DNA of 64,000 nt from Thuidium tamariscinum. Its lineage: Eukaryota > Streptophyta > Bryopsida > Hypnales > Thuidiaceae. Below the pieces are notes generated by a model. The model did no database searches. It was not told the DNA's origin and saw only the letters and a program-made list of their open reading frames with translations. Of the stretch, positions 58,888-64,000 are shown piece by piece; within the stretch, counting starts at the first letter, position 1, and every line of letters starts with the position of its first letter. The stretch lies in the NCBI GenBank assembly GCA_947034885.2, contig OZ019759.1, forward strand, positions 15,502,501 to 15,566,500. Reading direction: 5' to 3'. A program made the position numbers and the translations under genes.

Positions 58888-59001
58888 CTTTTCAACATGC
58901 CAAAATTGGGGGTACCACGAGATACTCTAGGAAACACCGTCAGATCCGATGGTGTTTCCTAGAATATCTCGTAGTACCCCCAATTTTGGCATGTTGAAAA
59001 G
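58888..59001. repeat. foldback element 2
   Basis: Arms of about 51 bp (CTTTTCAACATGCCAAAATT at the left end) pair across the centre GTCAGATCCGAT. Pairing extends outward into TGTTTAAA/TTTAAACA after a 4-nt offset. Confidence 0.9.
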
Positions 59002-59813
59002 TTTAAACAAGCCGTTTTTGAAAAAAAAAAAAAAACACCAAAAGAGTGCGTTTATGCGCTAAAGTACATTACCTCTAGTTAGTTTCGATAGAAAATTGGA
59101 TTGAGGGTCACAAATAAGAGAAAAATGCCCTCAAACGAGCTTATTTGGCTCTAGTATGTCTGGAATCAAAAACTTATATGTAATTAGAAACTCAGCTGCA
59201 AACTAAAGCAAATTCTTTATGATACAATTATCAAAGGGATAAAGACCTAATCCAAGAACGGTTGTCCAAGAATTCTACAAAGGAATATATGTAGAATCAA
59301 AAATCAATTGAAATTTCAAAGCTTTACTAAGCTCAAATTTTATTGTCCTTGGTAGGCTTAATCAAATGTAAAATTTCAATTCCTAAATTCCCTCTCATAG
59401 CTATAAGTATCTCATTAGGAACTTCTTCAAAGGTTCTAAAATCTGAAATTGGAATAGTTGAGTAGACCCAGATTCTTTGAAAAAAAATAATTCTTGATTT
59501 TTAGGCATCTACAGTCTTTTGTCATTGGTGAGATGGAATCATTGAAGCTTGAGCGTACAAAGTTTGGAAATAGAAAATGGCAAGTATTCACTTTGCTAAG
59601 TAGTATGGCATGGTCATTCACATTGTAGCTAGAATTTTAGTTTACTGAATTTGACCTCTGATTCTAAAACATCAGCAATATTTTTGAAATCTCCAACTGT
59701 TTAAAAATTTCACTTGAAAGATTACTCAGCTTATAGAAAGAATAACTAAAATGATCAATGTTCATCAAAAGAACATCCTTTGAAAGTTGAAGATTTCTAC
59801 AAAATATCACAAT

Positions 59814-59900
59814 GGTATCCAAAATTGGGATACCATGAGATACTCCAAAAAGAATCGGGCTTTTTTGAAGTATCTCATGGTGCTCTAATTCTAAGTATCC
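59814..59900. repeat. foldback element 3
   Basis: Arms containing CCATGAGATACT pair with AGTATCTCATGG. The central CCGTCGG motif of its relatives is replaced by AGAATCGGGCT. Confidence 0.7.
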
Positions 59901-59967
59901 AACCACCCTATAAAGTTCTGTAGGATCCAACAGACCATTTAAGGTACTTGGTGCTCCCCTCTTTTAC

Positions 59968-60992
59968 ATACCCAATTGAATTCAAAATTAAGGTTTTGGT
60001 CATAGTTTCAAATATTTTGAAAAAAATACCTTTGAAAAAGTTAGTGGTATCAAAACTAGAAGTATCTTTCAACATCCCATAAAGTTCAATTGGATTCAAT
60101 AGACCTTTATGGGGTGCTTGGAAGTGCCCCTCTTTTAGGTACCCTATTGAATTTCAAAACTATCTTTTTAGTCATGGTTTCAAAAAATTGAAAAAATACT
60201 TTTGAAAAAGTCAATGGTATAAAAACTAGAGTTAATTCTAAGAGTCCTAAAATTTTATTTGGATCCAAAAGAAATTGGAGGATGCTTGGAACTACTTCTC
60301 TTTTAGATACCTTGCTGAATTCCAAAACTATCTTTTTGGTCATGGTTTAAAAAATTTAGGAAATTTTTTTTAAAAAAAAATTCAAGGAGCCCAAATTAGG
60401 AGTACTATGAGGCACCTCCAAAAGGGCCGTCGGATCCGACGGACCTTTTTGGGGTGCCTCATGGTACCCCCATTTTAGGTACCTTTCTAAGTCCAAAATC
60501 AAGTTTTTGGTCATAGTTTTAAAATTTTTGAATTTTATTTTTGAATTTAGTATATAATTCTCTCGATTAATTCTTAATATAGAAAAAAAATTAAAAATTT
60601 CCTAAATTTTCTAAATCATAACCAAAAAGATAGTTTTGAAATTCAGTAGGGTATTCAAAAAGAGAGGTAGTTCCAAGCATCCCCCAATTTCTCTTGGATC
60701 CAATTAAACTTTATAGTACTCTTAGAATTAATTCTTATTTGGGTACCATTGACTTTTTCAAAAGTATTTTTTTAATTTTTTGAAACCATGACTAAAAAGA
60801 TAGCTTTGAAATTCAATAGGGTACTTAAAAGAAGGGAACCTCCAAGTACCCCCTAAAGGTGTATTGAATCTAATTGAACTTTAGAAGATGTTGAAAGATA
60901 CTTCTTTTTTTGATACCATTGATTTTTTCAAAGGTTTATTTTTCAAATTTTTTGAAACCATGACTAAAAAGATAGCTTTGAAATTGAGTAGA
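59968..60992. repeat. giant inverted repeat of about 1 kb with a foldback in its loop
   Basis: The left arm (about 59968-60364) and right arm (about 60590-60992) are inverted copies of roughly 400 bp with good identity: for example TAGTCATGGTTTCAAAAAAT on the left opposes ATTTTTTGAAACCATGACTA on the right. The loop contains foldback 4 (60385-60484), whose centre is CCGTCGGATCCGACGG. Transcription from either side would give a long hairpin RNA. Confidence 0.85.
60385..60484. repeat. foldback element 4, in the loop of the giant inverted repeat
   Basis: About 50-bp arms meeting at a perfect GGCCGTCGGATCCGACGG-type centre. Ends GGAGCCCAAATTAGG and CCATTTTAGGTACC pair with mismatches. Confidence 0.85.
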
Positions 60993-62530
60993 TTATGACA
61001 TTCACTTTGTACCAAGTACAAAAGTATAGACTTTTTCTAGTGAATGATTCAAAAATCTACTTACCTAGGCTCACAAAGAAGAAAAGGTGTTTTGAAAGCA
61101 TGGTTTTCAAGAAATGGTACATCGTACTTATGGAGGTTTTTACATCATTCATTTACAGAAAAATACGTTGTTCTTCAAGAAATTCAAATCCTTTTGCTTA
61201 GCATGCTTTTGAAACTTTTTTGATAACTAAGTGAAAAAATGGGATAATCGTGCACCAAGATATTTTTCAAGTAGCACATGTTGCAATGAGAAAGTATATT
61301 AATGCCACACCAAAAAGCAACAAAAGGCTAAAAGAAGTCATTCATGCTATAAGGGCTAGAGCAAAAGAGAGAACTAATACTTTGATGGTAAAAATGGACA
61401 AACTACTATTAGTAGTGGCTCATCCCTCTAATAGGCTTGGCTTCCTAAAAGAGGTGAGTTAAATTTCAAGATATTGCATGACTTTGCTTTTGCTTATTTT
61501 TCATTTTAAGTTTGACAAAAAAAAATGGATGTATTGCAAGTGTAGATGGAAAGGCATTAGAGCATGAACGAGATTCTTGAAATGACATTGGAGAAGGTTC
61601 TTGAATTAATTCCTAAAATAACACTTGTGATACTAAGATTTACTATTGTTGTAGTGACAACCTTAATTTGAGTAGGGTTGTAATTCTTATAGGAAATCAT
61701 AGTCACTCAATAGAAAAAAGCATGTATATAGACTCTACAAAAGAAATCACTATATTCATTGTAGATGAAGTTGCCAAAACCTCTACAACCACAGATTTTT
61801 CCATTGCCTTGTCTGCTAGTATAGATTTCACAAACCACTCATTTCACCACAAAAAGGGAGTGAAGTAGATCTTGAAAAGAGAGGAAATAGAAAGGGTCAT
61901 AGATTACTTCAAGTTTCTAAATAATAGTATTTGGAATATCATCTCCTCTTTATGTTCAAACAACCAAAAAGGGTTCATTGACATCATTATGACTATGAAG
62001 AGGGAATCCAAGTTTGAATTCTTACACTATAATATCTTCCCAAGCCATAGCAAAGAAAAGGTTTACATCTTCAAAATGCTCATTGAAGGACCTAGAAGTA
62101 GAGTCGACTTGATGAGGCACATGCAACTTGGAGGTGATCTAGAGAATGTGTAGATAATGTTTGACCATGCAAAGCACATGAACAATTGACCACCATGGCT
62201 TGCCACGTGTACAACTTTCATTACAAGAAAGAAATGACTATTGCAGTTTGTAGCATGCAATCAAAAGAAACGAAGATCCAAGTGTAATTTTGAAGGTTGT
62301 TGAACGCTAAAGTAGAGAAAAACGGAGTGCGTATGCCATATTTTAAGGATTTCATGGTAGATAGTGCTATGGTCAATTGGAATGCAATTTGCATTGTTTA
62401 TGGTAGTGGTTGTGCAAATGAGGTCTTAAAAAATCATGAGAGGGCTTGTTTACTACATAGGAATAATTCACTTACAAAAGCACATCAAGTAAACATTCCA
62501 ACAATAGTACATTACATTATATAAATAATA
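60992..62530 (+). pseudogene. element relic: segment shared with the 49.5-53.5 kb ORF plus MULE-like transposase
   Basis: It opens with FTLYQVQKYRLFL and VLMEVFTSFIYR, matching LYRVQKYGLLS and IEVFTSFIFR of the minus-strand relic near 52500-52660. A second shared stretch lies at 61545-61600 (MERH, then NEILEM). From 61872 it becomes MULE-like: EEIERVIDYFKFLNNSIW, KGFIDIIMTMKRE, SKEKVYIFKMLI, YFKDFMVDSAMVNWNAI, CIVYGSG and ERACLLH, the last two elements being an acidic site and a C/H pair expected of a DDE domain. It shares these with 10125-12600 (-). Frames shift several times. Junction of the two families may mean a chimeric element. Confidence 0.55.
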
Positions 62531-64000
62531 CAAAGAATCAAAGACTTTGAATGAAGCAAAGACATGCTCTCTTGCAATTAGGTCATGGTGATTTTTATGT
62601 AGAGTTGTAAGTGAAGATTCACTTCATCACTTGGATCACTGGCTTGCATTTTGGCATATTTAGTATTTACAATGGAGAGGCTTCATGACAATGATAACTG
62701 AATCTTCTTTTGGTATTGAAGATATTTTTTTATTCTATTAGAAATTGAGGACTAGAGATTTGAATTTGATAGTGGAAGAATTTTTTTCATAACTAGATCT
62801 AATTAGTGAAATATTTTAGTACAAGTGATTGAAAATTTATGGTAATAAGAATTTGAAAGGTTCCAAAATGGAACTAGTATGGGCCATCACTTTGACATCC
62901 GTCAGATCTGACAGCTCTAAGTGTACCTTCATTTTCAACTCCTACTTCGGATAGCTTCTAGTAATGACCATTTTGAATCATGTTCTAGTTGAAGATATAA
63001 TCCTTCACTATTTTTATTCTTATATAAAAAAAATTGTATTTAGAATCCATTGGATTTGATGGTTCTAAATATCTCTAATCATTGCATTCTATAAGTGGTA
63101 CCTTGGAGTTTAGAGCAACTTTGACAACCTACTTCAAGGTACAATCTTATTGGATTTTTAATCTCATATACAAAATTAGGATACTACAAATTTCTTAAAT
63201 TCTAGTTATTTATCCTTTTCAATTATACTCTTTTAGACCTAAAACCTTATACTAAAATGCTTGCAACTATGCAAAGTAATTTGAAATATAATTGGCATGA
63301 CAATAGTGTTTTCATTTCGTACTCATTTCTTACTATAATTGGATTTGTAGGGTCTCACTTTAGAAAAAATGATGTATATGCTTTTCTATAATTTGTTTAA
63401 AATGGTATATAACAAGTGGCTATAAATGTTAGGAAGAAGAAAAAACAATTTGTTTGATGCATCTTGTTTTGACAATATTTGCACCTTGGATGCAAATGAC
63501 AAACTACCAAATATACCTAAGCAGATATGCATTAGGGTCAAGATCATCAAAGGGAGGAATTGAAGTTGAGAGTTGCAAGATGCAACGGATGCCTCAAAAA
63601 AATTGGAAAAGTATTGAATACATTGCCAAAAGCACATGGCGTGGGAACTTGAGTACCACATCTGGAAGGAGAAGAATTTTTGGAAGCACAAAGAAGACAC
63701 TTGATGTACCTATTGGTGATGTAAGAGATTAATATAGACCAAACAAAGTCAATTTTTTGTAGCCCTACATTCAAATATGGTCTAAAAAGGTTATAAAAGA
63801 TAAAATAAAAGGTACTCAAAATCACAATGTCAATCTTCTCTACTATGTGACGTCTTGTAGTATGCAAATGTGATTGTAACACATTGAAATGGCATATTGC
63901 AAGGATCAAATACAAATTGAATGCAAGATGCTTTGCTCAACAATAGACATCAAAAATCAAGTGTACTTCAAGGATTGCAAAGGATAGAAAGGAAACCCAA
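62531..64000 (+). other. 3' flank of the relic, mostly unrecognised
   Basis: Near 63480-63600 a plus frame reads MTNYQIYLSRY and then SSKG, which parallels MTNYYAYFKGHASKSEPSKG of the 10.2 kb relic, so element sequence continues to at least 63730. The rest is AT-rich. At about 62895-62925 a CCGTCAGATCTGACAG core resembles the centre of the foldback family. Confidence 0.4.

Overview
The window looks like nuclear DNA from a land plant. The evidence is a spliced gene for a plant-type de novo DNA methyltransferase (DRM family), TTTAGGG telomere-like tracts, and plant-style hAT and MULE-like transposon relics. I cannot name the species. Apart from the gene at the left end, almost everything is mobile-element wreckage, satellites and foldback repeats in AT-rich DNA. 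No rRNA gene, convincing tRNA gene or CRISPR array was seen.

Layout: 1-4112 (+) holds the DRM gene, with UBA-type segments and the permuted catalytic domain. A 62-bp duplication follows it. 6240-8330 (+) is a ZNF862-like hAT transposase relic with twelve in-frame stops, all TAG. 10125-12600 (-) is a MULE-like relic and 14640-15340 (-) is an FCP1-like phosphatase relic. 16138-23490 contains hairpins, a microsatellite, a SINE candidate and a zinc-finger-like element ORF with a Gly/Tyr/Gln-rich tail. 20750-26990 contains three copies of one dispersed repeat with GGACGG-rich heads. 27164-29480 (-) is a RING-like element gene interrupted by an array of five long palindromes.

29490-33200 (-) and 42430-46000 (-) are two copies of a GC-rich, CCGGA/CCGTTCC-rich element. 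Each carries one long gag-like or 'plant transposon protein'-like ORF. The first copy appears to have inserted into another element (33294-34430). The second appears to have split the GGACTTCA-type repeat region upstream of a DUF659 hAT relic (40117-41655). 38290-40110 and 47640-48790 are satellite-like arrays with periods of about 172-178 bp. 46568-47058 (-) is a BAH-domain (ASI1-like) gene fragment.

49560-53520 (-) is the most unusual relic. It is a long element-borne coding region ending in a beta-class amino-methyltransferase-like domain, and it is interrupted by a 298-bp MITE with an 8-bp target duplication. 54722-55187 is a 131-bp tandem repeat. 58546-60992 is a cluster of foldback elements, including an inverted repeat of about 1 kb. 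60992-62530 (+) is another relic, joining a segment shared with the 49.5-53.5 kb element to MULE-like transposase sequence.

Two themes run through the window. Old element ORFs decay almost only by in-frame TAG codons while the reading frame is kept, which is what deamination at CWG (CHG-type) methylation sites would produce. Several elements also carry host-like regulatory domains (methyltransferase, FCP1-type phosphatase, RING). All motif calls are by eye; no database search was run.
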